NCBI GenBank assembly: GCA_016800925.1
Contig: JABCPU010000890.1
Span: 1-22,500 of the forward strand
Direction of reading: 5' to 3'
Source: Suillus spraguei
Taxonomy: Eukaryota; Basidiomycota; Agaricomycetes; Boletales; Suillaceae
Length of the DNA stretch: 22,500 nucleotides
Positions 1 through 9,579 of the stretch are shown one piece after another (the stretch's first letter is position 1; each line of letters opens with the position of its first letter). Below the pieces are notes generated by a model. It worked only from the letters and a program-made list of their open reading frames with translations. It did not search any database and had not been told where the DNA came from. The position numbers were made by a program, and so were the translations under genes.

Positions 1-206
1 ACCTTGATATTCACCCGTGATGGTTTCTTTGACAGTTCATTGTAACTAGTCTTAGCCTGATGGTTACCACAACAGGATCAAAATCTGTTTCTCTTTCCTG
101 TGTAGGTTCGAAACCTGCTGACGACAGCATTTTTGTTATTGGAACACACCTTGACATCCACTCCTGGATGGTTTCCTTAGAGGTCCATCTTAACTGGTCT
201 TAGCCC
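1..206 (+). repeat. Imperfect direct repeat, two copies about 146 bases apart
   Basis: Bases 1-58 and 147-206 both begin ACCTTGA and share blocks such as GATGGTTTC and the ending CTTAGCC, roughly three quarters identical by eye. A weaker third start (TTGATATTTACTCC) lies near 230. The first copy runs directly into the tRNA-like sequence, so this may be a degraded tRNA-derived SINE or a local duplication. The first copy may continue beyond the left edge. Confidence 0.5.
49..134 (+). ncRNA. tRNA-like sequence (tRNA pseudogene or SINE head)
   Basis: Bases 53-63 fit a Pol III A box (TAGCCTGATGG) and 105-115 are a good B box (GGTTCGAAACC). The T arm is complete: 5-bp stem 102-106/114-118 around TTCGAAA. 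An anticodon arm folds at 72-88 with loop ATCAAAA (anticodon CAA, which would be Leu). TTTTT at 130-134 could terminate Pol III. The acceptor stem pairs only for GTC/GAC (49-51 with 123-125) and the D arm is poor, so it is unlikely to be a working tRNA. Degraded tRNA or the 5' part of a SINE are both possible. Confidence 0.4.
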
Positions 207-750
207 CTGTTCAAATTGTTGTTGCAACATTGATATTTACTCCATGGCGAGTCGTGCCTTCGGACACGTTCAAAACACTAATTATATTGTGCTCTGCGTA
301 AATCCTCTCCTCTGAGTCCTCTCACTACCTTGATTGCAGTAGATTGCGTAGCTGGTGAAGCTTCCTTGGCGTTACACCACCTTGGATATCTATGAACTGA
401 CTCGCAAACTTCAAACTCAGCCTCCGTTGGTTGTTTCTTTGTGTATTCCTGAGCAGCTTCAAGGGGTTCGTGCACTGATTGGTTCTCGGTCAAATCGCAA
501 GGCCTGCAGGCTCTCAGCGCTGAGAGCCTGAGGGATGCCTTCGTCTTTAATAATGCAGCTCATTCTGACGTGATGCGTCCATCAGTATGCAATAGACGAG
601 CGTCTGGTAACATCATATTCTTCCATTGGCGCTGTCGCCTATAATGCATAGCATCCTAAAATATGCTCTTGCTTAGGGTGAGCCTCCTGTGACTGTTGCT
701 ATCATTTCGGGATGCAATTTACAGCTCTTTGCATAAAAGATGGCAGTACT
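207..750. other. Gene-poor stretch, no supported gene
   Basis: A 71-codon minus-strand frame at 278-493 has no recognisable domain or splice context, so I do not call it a gene. The only clear structure is the palindrome at 507-530. Confidence 0.5.
507..530. repeat. Perfect 24-bp palindrome
   Basis: The half site CAGGCTCTCAGC is followed at once by its exact reverse complement, giving a 24-base palindrome with no spacer. It could extrude as a cruciform or bind a dimeric protein; nothing else in the sequence indicates its role. Confidence 0.8.
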
Positions 751-800
751 TGGCGTGAAATTTTCGTTCAATTAGGAAATGTTGGACTTAGTGAAATTTA
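751..800 (+). repeat. Left terminal inverted repeat of the Tc1/mariner element
   Basis: It pairs with 1640-1679 along its length except for a 10-base insertion after TTCAATT. Such a change in a transposase-binding end may have impaired mobility (inference). Confidence 0.8.
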
Positions 801-825
801 GCTTGTGTAGCCTTGTACTACCTTT

Positions 826-1539
826 ATGAACCTTCTGAGCCTTCGCGACATCCTAGACTCCTGTGGATTTTCCGAATGCACTTGGTTTCAGATTTTGAGG
901 CTCTGGCGCAAAACTGGTGATGTTGTCAACCATCAGCCTAGCACAGCAATGCATGGTCATCTGCGTGCTCTTGATTGTGAAGATATTGACTGCCTGCTTC
1001 ATCCTGTAAGGCAGAATTCTCACTATTTTTTGGACGAGCTCATGCACCTTGCAACAAACCAATTCATATCTGTCCATTTCACAACAACCTTCCATGAGCT
1101 CGAACGTGCTGATGTGAGCTACAAGAAACTCAAGCGAATTGCCCAAGAACGAAACGAGACTCTCCGTGCTGCATTCATCACACACATGGCTCAGTATGAT
1201 CCATCAGAGTTGGGATTTATTGACAAGACCTTAAAAGACGAGCGAACACCTGGTAGACACTATATGGACGATCAAGGACAGGTACATGCGCAGAGAAAAA
1301 GCAGGTGTTTGTGCGTGGATGGCAGACATCCACAGAAGCCCTTCTCACACTGGATGGCATTGTTGCTGCAACCGTTGTCGAAGGCTCTATGACCCAGGAG
1401 TTGTTCCTAGAGTGGTTTGAGAACATTGTTGTAAATGAATGTACTGTCGACGTACCAAAAAAAACTTTGTCAGCTCCTAAAGTGTTCGGCTTATCCTGCC
1501 CCTCAGTGTCCTTGTGATGGACAATGCGAAAATAAGGTC
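826..1539 (+). pseudogene. Tc1/mariner-like transposase, frameshifted and truncated
   Basis: The first frame (826 to about 1295) starts with a helix-turn-helix-like region (LLSLRDILDSCGFSE) and continues through FLDEL, FISVHFTTTFHELERADVS and KKLKRIAQERNE to LGFIDKTLKDERT, where the Asp is the likely first catalytic residue. Near a run of A at about 1293 the frame shifts to one reading VFVRGWQTSTEALLTLDG and VVEGSMTQELFLEWFE. Near 1495 a third frame gives LPLSVLVMDNAKI, with the second catalytic Asp. The region with the third acidic residue is missing. These motifs match fungal Tc1/mariner-type transposases as I know them. Two frameshifts plus a missing C-terminus make it non-functional. Confidence 0.85.
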
Positions 1540-1639
1540 ACTGTCATGTTCTAGCAGGCTCTTGTGTTTTTAGAGGCAGGAATAATAGTTATAAATGGTA
1601 TAATGATGATGAATTACAGAGCGTATATGTACAATGAGG

Positions 1640-1679
1640 TAAATTTCACTAAGTCCAATTGAACGAAAATTTCACACCA
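1640..1679 (-). repeat. Right terminal inverted repeat of the Tc1/mariner element
   Basis: Its reverse complement reads TGGTGTGAAATTTTCG, TTCAATT, then GGACTTAGTGAAATTTA. It matches the left repeat with one C/T difference near the tip, apart from the left repeat's insertion. Confidence 0.8.
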
Positions 1680-2708
1680 TTGAGCTTTAAAATTAAATTA
1701 TTATCATTCACGTCGATGAGTTTCCGCAGCTATACGGGTGTTATCAAATCTATGAGAATTTAGAAACCTAATGAGTTGTGATGACTAGCGAGTATCATAT
1801 TCTAGCAGGTCAGGTGTCAGCGTATTCCGATGTCCAATGATATTATTATGTCGGCGCGCTGGTCTAATGTGATATATTCGAAACTTAAAAACCCTCACTG
1901 TATGGCTGATTGGATCATGAAATTTATGTAATTCATGAAAAGTATTTAGCAAGTGCGAAGTGACTCATCCAAGCGTTCCGGAATCCTATGATATTGCCAC
2001 CCTGCAGGGAAGTCCCCCTATGTACAATGCTGTGCAGTGCTGTGTAGTGCCGCACAGCACTGGAGATAGGGGGACCTCACATGCACATTTGGGTTTTGCT
2101 GATCAGTGTGGCACATCAAGGCACGCCACATCAGTACAAGTGACGCGGCTGTGAAAACTGTCTCAAGATTCCACCTTGTAAGTGATCGTTGCTGTTTGGT
2201 CGTGATGAACAAAAGTATTGTGATGTTATAAAGATGGGTATGCACACCCTTGGCAGCACTTTAGCGCCCGTCTCACGATCTATCAGGTGGGGTTTCTATG
2301 TTGCAGCAAACCTACCTGTGAGGTATGCCTCTCCACAGAGGCTCCCTGTAATTGCCACAAGAGGTCCCTGCCCTTTTCTTAGTGTACTGCCTCTGTACTC
2401 CCAGAGGTTCGCGAGGGTAGGTATCAACCGCGCGAGGCCGTGCAGCACCCTCGCTGTTTAAAATAGTTGGTTCATATGTTTTACAACACATGTTTCAAAC
2501 ACGGCGAATTCTCGATACTATCATGATGGTGCAACAGACAGTTCATTTGGTGTGAATAGGACAGAGACACTAACAACTCGAAGAAGCCATGAACATGAAA
2601 GGGATACGATAAGACATTCAAACCACGAAGAAAATACACACTCGTTGTCCCTCTCTAACTACTAACAGGCCATCTATACTCATCATCACCCCATGCTGGT
2701 CCTGATAT
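1680..2708. other. Gene-poor stretch between the dead transposon and the orphan gene pair
   Basis: I see no supported gene. Short open frames (for example 1960-2154 and 2189-2461, plus) lack recognisable motifs or splice context. The one notable structure is the nested inverted repeat at 2012-2075. Confidence 0.5.
2012..2075. repeat. Nested inverted repeat (hairpin, MITE-like)
   Basis: The outer arms GTCCCCCTAT (2012-2021) and ATAGGGGGAC (2066-2075) are exact reverse complements. Inside them CAGTGCTGTG (2035-2044) pairs exactly with CACAGCACTG (2053-2062) around an 8-base loop. The outer-to-inner spacing is lopsided (13 bases left, 3 right). It could be a miniature transposon remnant or a foldback. 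Confidence 0.75.
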
Positions 2709-3829
2709 TCACAAATACAAGACAAGCTTGTATTGTGCTCGAGCGTGTACACAGATGGAAGAGCGTGACATTGCAGACAACGGTGAAGGGACAGAGTAAG
2801 GATAGAAGGCAATATGATGCCGCACTTGAATCAACAGGATCACGTGCACGAATGCTGTGCCGATTAGTATATGCCATGACGGGAGGCTCGCGAGGATGAA
2901 ATGGAGGTTCATGAGGGTCGAACAGAGGCTCTCGAGGGTCATATTAATTGCGTGAACATGAGAGAGAGGCACGAGCGGCTCACAGATCAAGTTCACTCCT
3001 ACAGGCTGCGAACTGACAAGCTGATCAACTTCTCCTTCGTCCTCGGTAGCGGGATTGCTGACTCCTGTATCTTCATTATTGATGGCGGTGATCTGTGGGA
3101 TGAGGTCGCTATGATTGGGTCCAACATCTGGCGAATGCTGCTGAACTGCCTTCAACCTCCAGGAGGGCGGCGCCAGTGGTACCTCTACGAACATACGGAG
3201 TCTGCGTGAATTAGATGACGTGGGGCCAGAAGTTGAAGGAGAAGTGCCGCGCAGACGGGTCAGGCCACGCCTATCTATGCGTCCATTGGCAAACATTCGT
3301 CGCCCGCGAGTGTGAAGTGAATTAATGGGCGCTTCACCAATGATGACAGGGACACGTGAGGCCGTAAGACCTTTGCGAGCGTCTGTCGCAACAGATTTGA
3401 CGGTGAGGGTGTTTTTCTTGAGGGCGTCCACAAGTCTAAAGCGCTCATACATTGTGAGATCGTGTATGCCCTTGCTCTTTGCCAGTGTCGGACGTCTCTC
3501 GCCGGGCAGAAGGATGTTGTCAGGGTAGTTTTCAAGGATACACCCACGATGGGCTAGAATGGAGGGTAGTGTCTTCCATGGGAAGTTTCCCCCTCGTCCG
3601 TCTAGGGTCCCTGTAAAATACTTAGCTGCTCTATACTATGATGTGAATGACACTTACCGAGAAGCGCTGTCAAACCACCAATGATGCAAGGTATTCCATC
3701 AAGCAACTTCCATCCCTCAGGATCACGGACCTGTCGCGACTCCAACCACTTGTCCAAGACCTCCTGGGCGTCCAACTTGTAGCGCGATGCCAAGCGTTCG
3801 AGAATATGATCGAGCTGAGTGAGATCCAT
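2709..3829 (-). CDS. Short paralogue of the upstream orphan gene, tail partly frame-decayed
   Basis: Start chosen at 3829 (MDLTQLDHILERLASRY); an in-frame ATG at 3949 would add 40 residues. Exon 1 is 3658-3829, intron 3611-3657 (47 bases, GTAAGT..ACAG), exon 2 2709-3610, about 358 residues. Exon 1 holds a helix-turn-helix-like stretch (QEVLDKWLESRQV) like the long gene's QQVINWFLKSRGR. Exon 2 starts GGNFPWKTLPSILAHRG, then LLPGERRP, SKGIHDLT and PVIIGEAPINS..RRMFANGR, all matched in the long gene at 4300-8340. The long gene's middle (about residues 375-480) is absent. Near 2884-2990 the tail still has traces of the 14-residue repeat: CEPLVPLSHVH in the main frame, then DPREPLFDPHEPPFHPREPP in another, so an indel has probably scrambled the C-terminus. 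It lies 470 bases downstream of the long copy on the same strand. Function unknown. Confidence 0.7.
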
Positions 3830-4299
3830 GAAGAAGAAAAGCAAGAGGGAGGGGAACAACATAACTTCCATCGATAATTGATGATCGATAGAAGCAACAC
3901 ATGAGAGCGACACACCGGACGAAGTATTTTGAATGGCAAACGCCTTCATATATTATGTGCATGCTGCAAGGTCAGAGCCACGGTGGTGAAGTTGTTAGTA
4001 CTGTAGTGATTTTCGCAGACTCTTATGTTCGATCCTCCGACTATGCATTTTTCGATCTCTTATTTTTTTGATCATGTGATCTCGAAGTACTGCCAAACAA
4101 GTCTTACAAATGTTCCCACACAGCTTGAGGCAAACGGGTGTTCTCGGTCACTACATTCAACTAACTTGAGACAGGAAAGCGTGGGGTAACAAAATGACCG
4201 TCACTACACTAAAAAGGTGAAAGCAAAGGTATCAGCAGGAGTCTGCCTACTAAAGGGCAGAAGAGAAATGTTGGTAAAAGCAAGCACAAGAAAAAGGTA
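3830..4299. other. Intergenic region between the two tandem paralogues
   Basis: It contains the presumed promoter of the short paralogue, with an AT-rich patch near 4045-4075, and the trailing sequence of the long gene. I see no further gene. Confidence 0.4.
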
Positions 4300-4316
4300 T
4301 CAGCGGCGGTCTGCCC
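4225..4316. repeat. Short direct repeat straddling the long gene's stop
   Basis: Bases 4225-4248 and 4293-4316 match at about 20 of 24 positions (both begin AAAGGTATCAGC), 68 bases apart. The second copy contains the long orphan gene's TGA (4300-4302), so part of its 3' end seems to have been duplicated. Confidence 0.6.
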
Positions 4317-7300
4317 ATCTATTGGTATCTCCATAGTACCTCCCATCATGACCGCGCATGTCTTGATAGTAGAGGTCTGATGGATGCCTGCGGTCATCAT
4401 AGCGGTCGTCGTAACCTTCACCAGGTGAGTCATAACGAGAAGGATAATGGCCGTATCCCATAGGTACACGAGCATACCGAGCTTCTTCAACATTACGGGT
4501 GCGTGGAAGGCCGTGGGGATTGAGGCTGCTAGTAGGATGGGGATGGGTGCGAATGGTACTGTTCCGATCATAGAGTGAGTCGTGCACCTCACGATAGTGA
4601 GCGGCATCGTGTGGGTAGGATGGTCCCTCCTGAGAGTGTGCTGAGGGATCACGAGAATGATGCAGATGGTCACGCAATGGCACAGAAGCCTCGCGAGGGT
4701 GAAGCAGAGGCCCACGTAACGGCACAGAAGGCTCTCGAGAATGATGCAGATGGTCTCGCGATGGCACAGAAGGTGCACGAGGATGAAGTAGAGGCTCTCG
4801 CAACGGCACAGAAGGCTCACGAGGATATCTGGGGAGCTCGTGCATGTGTGAAGGAGCATCACGTTGAAGCAATGGAGAATGGGCATAGCGGTTGACCGCC
4901 TCAATATGAGGATCAGTGTGAAGCGGCTCAGGTTGTGGAAGGGACTTCTCCCCAGTAGGATGTGAAGATGGACGGTCCATGGATTGAGCTTGGGGGCTGC
5001 CATTCTCATCATTGCTAGGTGTTGAAGGGGAAGACGTGGTCTGGAGTGTACCGTTCGAGGGTTGGGGTTGCTCAGAGCCCTCGTGTTGTGAAGCCACGCT
5101 GGGCATGACTTCTGGTGGCGAAAATGGGGCGACCATAGTAGCTGGCAGTTCAATTGGGGCAGGGTTTGCTGGCTGAGCTGCGGGCTCAGGCTGAGGGTCT
5201 GCAAGCACGACACCACCTTTTCCAGCATCTGTTGTTGCCGTTGAGTCCTTGTGACCTGGACCATCCTCCTCTTCTGAATCGATCTCGTACATCATCTGGT
5301 GTACGCGGCGCATGGCTGCCCGAGATGCCTTTGTGACGCGTTTTGGTTTGGGGAGCGCTAGAGCAAATAAGTTAACAATATGTAGATACCAAAATGTATA
5401 TACTACGTACCCTTGGATTTCGGCTGCATGTTGGGAGGACCGTCCCGGATGCGAGCTGCAGGTTGAACACGCTGGGCAGCTGAGTAAGATGGTTAGTGAG
5501 TAAAGACAAATGATGTATGGAGTACATACCTTCATCGCCAGACGAGCGCTCTTCGTCAACAGAAGACGACCCCACAGTCAATGGTGACAGCGGACCCCCT
5601 TTCAACACAGAGGCATCGGATGGTGATGGCTTCGCCTTGGAACGCACACCCTCCTTCTTCGGTTCAATGACAACCTCTGCTGACACACGCTTCTTGGACA
5701 CCCGAGAACTTCCTGACTTCAATTTCCGTTTCTTCCCGCGTGAATCGTCTTCGTATTCAGTGTCTACCTCCACTGTCACATCCCTTGAGCCCTCCGAAGT
5801 AGAAGTGATCTCGATGACCTCCTGCGCAGCAGCCTTGGGAGCCACTGGAGCAGATGGCTTAGCAACAAAGCGAAAGGGACGAGCGGGAGGAGGGGCGAGG
5901 GGCTTGAAAGAAGCAGGCTTGGCGACAACCTTAAAGGGACGAGCAGGGGGAGGAGACATGACAGGCGGTGGAGACATGACAGCCTCACCATCCTCGGGAT
6001 CACGAGCTCTATTCTTTCCCTTCTTAACTCTGGTCTGTGCGACACTTGTCCCCACACGTTCTGGGCCACCATAGTCTGTATGCCGATCAGCAAACATGCG
6101 ACGAGCAGATGTGTGCTCCCAGGTGGAAGGAGGAGCCTCTCCGACGATAACTGGCTCTGTTGATTCGATCAACGATGCTACAGAAATTGATTAGAATTGG
6201 ACTACTAAATAGAGTATAGAATGAAAACTTACTGTGCGTATTGGAAGACTTGACCACCCGCATGGTGCCAGCCTTGAAAGCATCAACCAGCGCTGCAACC
6301 TCTTTGAATGTCAATACACCTATCCCTTGTTATTCTTCGATGTTGGATCATGGGATTCACCCGGCATGAGACACTTGTGGGCGGGATACCCTTCTATGTT
6401 CAGGCCGCAAGAGGCTAAGGCGCTAGGCATCGTTTTCCAGGGGAAATTCTTGTCGGATGCAAACTTCCCACCAAGTTTAGCTATATGAGCATGTCAGGCT
6501 GAACTGAAGAACAACTTGAATAGCTACTTACTGACTTGTGCCGCGATTGCTTTCTTGAGCCACCGGAGAGATTCATCGCGACCCTCGACTTCAGTGGAAG
6601 GAATCGAGTCAGCATCCCGAGAAGCAGCTTCTTCGTCATCCTCAGGCAAGTCGTTGAAGGCATCATCGACTACTGCCAGTGAGGTTTTATTGCTGTTTCG
6701 AAGTTGAATCAGAAAGAGATAGTAAGACGCTGGTTGAGACTTACTAGACATGAGCTTTGAGGTGACCGATGATAGTATCATCATCAGCTCGGCATCGTGT
6801 GCTCCAGAACTAACAGACCAGAATGAGCGATCATCTCAGTATTGAATACCACCCCCAAGATACTTACCTCTGCGGCGCCTGGTGTAGTATGAACTTGACC
6901 GAGGGAGGCATCTTGATTAACAATTTTGCCACAGACAACCATCGCGGTCTCAAAGCCGAATTTAGCAGCAGCGGTATCAGCCTATAATGAAGACAGTCAG
7001 GGCACAACAAGCAGTGAGGCGTGAAGGAAGTATACTTACAATACTAAACATCCTTCGGTAATATTTTTGAAACTCTTGTGCGCGTTGAGAGACAGTTTGA
7101 GGGGAAGCGGATAGCATTTTCACTTCATCGTGGACAGACAGAATGTCTTTGTATGTGTCTGGAAAGGCCTCTTTGAAGAGGTCGTAACATTTTGTCCGAA
7201 TTGACATACCTAACATCCACGGAACTGTAAGTACGACATCAACAAATATAATAGGAACTTACCCGGAGAGCCTCCGTCTGCAGGAACCTTATGTCCAACA

Positions 7301-8340
7301 CGCGCAAGTTCTTGCTCTGTGTGATCCTTGAAGTAACTGCGAGCATATATGTTCCAGAAGTTAGTGCTGACTGTCGTCCGACCTCGACTTTTCAAGAACC
7401 AGTTGATGACTTGCTGCACTGGAATTGATGTCGACCGAGAGAGCTCAAGGAACGATTGCTCGATTTCGATGAAAGCAGCTTCGAGGATCGCATTGTTGTT
7501 GGCAGACTTCCGTCCGGGAACAAATGACTGGTCTGACGTCGAGGAAGGTGCGTCTTTGCTGTCCTGAGGATCAGAGAACAGGTCGTTGACGTTTCCTGCA
7601 TCAACAGAAGCATGACGTTCATGTGGGGAGGGATAACAAGGAGGGTCGGAAAGGCTGTAACTGCTGCCAACATCCTTCAGTGGTGTTGGTGGAATGACAT
7701 TAGTAGTCATAGGTCCGATCTGATGAGAGCATCCTTCAGCACCCTGAGTCACTGGAGGTACTGGAGGCGCTGGAGGCGCTGGAGGCTCATGAGAGGGCGC
7801 ATGCGAGGAGGAAGCCTGGCTGGTGAAACTCGGGCCGGCATCAGAAGACATAAACTGTCCCTGTGTCTCCATGAGCAGTGCCGTGAACGATGCATCATCC
7901 ATCTGTTCAAAATTCGAGTGCTGTGGCAACCATCCGCTTGGTTGTGCCTCCATAGTATTGTAAAACATATCCTGCAGAGCTGCAGGATGGGGATGGTCGG
8001 GATCGTGGAGACGTGGTGATGGGTGACGAGCCTGAGCGGATGACACGTCACCTCCCATGATACCATTATCAGGTGCTGAGGGAACGGCTAGAGCGTCGGG
8101 TGGGAACGAGTTTTCCTGACGCCGGATGGCAGCCTCTTTGACAATGCCGACATCGCGCTGCGTAGCCTTGATCCTACTCCGTAGTCTGGTTGGAGTTAAC
8201 TCCACCGGAGGCGTTTTGGGACGACGCCCGCCACCATACTGCTCCTGAATGTAATCTCCGCCAGGAGGAATATGCATAGATTGAGGGGGTGGGGCTCCTG
8301 GTTCGAGGGGGTATGGGTATTCACCGAATGTATGAGTCAT
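4300..8340 (-). CDS. Large orphan protein, nine exons, one internal frameshift
   Basis: Family and function not recognised; it resembles proteins I associate with multi-copy families in Agaricomycete genomes. Exons (minus): 8340-7263, 7209-7040, 6981-6868, 6809-6745, 6692-6532, 6480-6233, 6177-5530, 5479-5411, 5357-4300; introns 50-58 bases, all GT..AG and phase-consistent. About 1,203 residues. Residues 1-290 are Pro/Ser-rich and low complexity. About 300-355 is helix-turn-helix-like (IPVQQVINWFLKSRGR..NFWNIYARSYF). About 360-530 looks globular (SIRTKCYDLFKEAFPDTYKD, then FWSTRCRADDDTIIGHLKAHVYN). About 530-660 has NFPWKTMPSALASCG and PVIVGEAPPS..SARRMFADRH. A Lys-rich stretch (GKKRKLKSG..SKKR, about residue 770) could be a nuclear signal, and a 14-residue repeat lies near the C-terminus. 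Exon 6 is one base short around 6324-6330 (KNNKG / IGVLTFKEV); the short paralogue reads straight through there. Reading GTGAATCC..AACAAG as a 35-base intron would also restore frame, but is unusually short. A DNA-associated role is only inference. Confidence 0.75.
4657..4824 (-). repeat. 42-bp coding tandem repeat (14-residue units)
   Basis: The marker GGCACAGAAG (plus strand) recurs at 4679, 4721, 4763 and 4805, exactly 42 bases apart. On the minus strand each unit encodes 14 residues: PREPSVPLREPLLH, PRAPSVPSRDHLHH, SREPSVPLRGPLLH, PREASVPLRDHLHH, then a partial fifth. Endings alternate between PLLH and DHLHH, so the higher-order unit is 28 residues (84 bp). It lies in the last exon of the large orphan gene. 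Confidence 0.9.
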
Positions 8341-8435
8341 AGCTGTGGGATTGTCAGAGACTGTCAGATGCACTGCGAGGTTGCGAACGTACAGAGATAT
8401 TGAAATTATTAATATTTGACGGTGAAAATCGAGAG

Positions 8436-8880
8436 CAGGCAAGGGCGAGAATGCTGAACGAGTGAGCGTTAGCCAGAAAAAAACTGAACCACCAAGAGAG
8501 CAACGTACCACAAAAAGAAAAATATTAGAAGTGAGTGATGTCGGAGCAGATGTGTATGATCTAGCCTTAAGAGATGGTCAATTTTTGAAGAAGGTGAAGG
8601 GGGGGGGGGGAAACAGAGCCTACCTCGACCAGAGCAGACAAGGGCAAGAATGCTGAACGAGTGAGTGTTAGCCAGAAAAACCGAACAACCAAGAGAGCAA
8701 CATACCACAAGAAGAAAATTTTCAGAAGCGAGTGATGTTGTCAGAGCAGATGTGTATGATCTAGCGATGTCGTCGGAGCAGATGTGTATGATCTAGCCTT
8801 AAGAGACGGTCAATTTTTGAAGGTGAAGGGGGGGGGGGGGGAAACAGAGCCTACCTCGACCTTAAGGGCGCATATTTTGA
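8436..8880. repeat. Tandem duplication upstream of the large orphan gene, with nested 32-bp duplication
   Basis: ATGCTGAACG recurs at 8451 and 8650 (199 bases apart). GGTCAATTTTTGAAG recurs about 231 bases apart (near 8577 and 8808). The 32-base difference is an internal duplication in the second unit: GATGTYGTCRGAGCAGATGT plus GTATGATCTAGC, twice in a row around 8734-8797. Each unit ends in a long poly-G tract before AAACAGAGCCTACCTCGACC. It covers the likely promoter and 5' leader of the minus-strand gene. Confidence 0.85.
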
Positions 8881-9579
8881 GTTCATCGCAAGGAGTTTAA
8901 AATCCTGCATGCATGGAATGATTCCATTGAGATGCATGCTATACTAAAGTCAGAATATTAGCAGCGGACATTTGAAATCGGGACGCACCTATGCTGTAAC
9001 AGAGGGTCGCACTTGCTATGCTGTGACGTTAGGAGGCTCGCAGGTGATGGCTCGGGATGGTGAGGTACCACGATGAGTTTTGGTGCAGAGGGTCTGGATG
9101 GTCTGCAGCAGGAGGCGAGTAGGAAATTTACAACCAATCAGAATCCTTAAACGTATCATACTACTTACTTTGGTTTAGCATACGAAAGAAGCGATGCCAT
9201 CGGAAGAATTGACCAACACAGTGGCACATGCTGTAAGAAGGCAATACTGACGCTTAGAGGCTCACGAGGGTGACTCGGATGTTAAGGGTGAAGTGTTGAG
9301 GCGTAGTACAAGATTGAACGTTAACCTCCAGAGCCTCCGGGAGTAAACACAACCAATCACATTGCGGAAACAGTTCGTGCTACGATTGCAAGTCAAATAC
9401 AACACCTTGTAGTGCTCCAACATCGTTTGAAATGAGCTCAGATGACTCCCATGGAGTGCCCCGTCATCGTGGTATAGGCAAACCAAGAGTATGGGCGGTG
9501 GAAGACGCTGCACTACCACAGTAGTGTTTAATGTGCAATGCTGTAAGTACTTCACATTGCTTTATCACACTGAACATCA
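8881..9579. other. Intergenic region between the orphan gene and the KDZ gene pair
   Basis: No supported gene. An imperfect palindrome sits at 8906-8939 (TGCATGCA..TGGAAT-G-ATTCCA..TGCATGC). ACAACCAATCA, containing a CCAAT core, occurs near 9130 and 9350. On the minus strand around 9250-9270 a short frame reads HPREPLS, like the 14-residue repeat, hinting at a further decayed paralogue. I could not find transposon terminal repeats here. Confidence 0.4.

Larger units (their letters stand above)
751..1679 (+). mobile_element. Broken Tc1/mariner-type DNA transposon
   Basis: Terminal inverted repeats lie at 751-800 and 1640-1679 and enclose a damaged transposase frame. They share outward-reading TGGYGTGAAATTTTCG and inner GGACTTAGTGAAATTTA. 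The left repeat is 50 bases and the right 40, the difference being a 10-base insertion (AGGAAATGTT) in the left. At about 930 bp the element is shorter than usual for the superfamily, matching loss of the transposase C-terminus. No TA target duplication is obvious at the outer edges, so the true ends may be a few bases off. Confidence 0.8.

Noticed and set aside
2189..2461. Plus-strand 90-codon open frame
   Set aside because: No motif, no splice context and repeat-like sequence around it; chance cannot be excluded.
4657..4824. Regular 42-bp spacing resembling a CRISPR array
   Set aside because: The units are contiguous, have no unique spacers, are coding, and the genome is eukaryotic.
4209..5264. 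A 351-codon minus-strand open frame, very rich in Leu, Ile and His
   Set aside because: It overlaps the last exon of the large orphan gene in a different frame. Composition is typical of a shifted repeat region, and the alternative frame has phase-consistent splice sites and the ordered 14-residue repeat.
5517..6074. Plus-strand 185-codon open frame
   Set aside because: It is antisense to exon 7 of the large orphan gene, which shows motifs shared with the short paralogue.
6326..6360. A 35-base GT..AG intron that would remove the frameshift in the large orphan gene
   Set aside because: It is shorter than every other intron here (45 bases or more), and the short paralogue encodes the matching residues (SKGIHDLT), so a one-base loss is more likely.
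7612..8019. Plus-strand 135-codon open frame rich in Trp and Arg
   Set aside because: It is antisense to the low-complexity Pro/Ser-rich exon 1 of the large orphan gene; no independent support.
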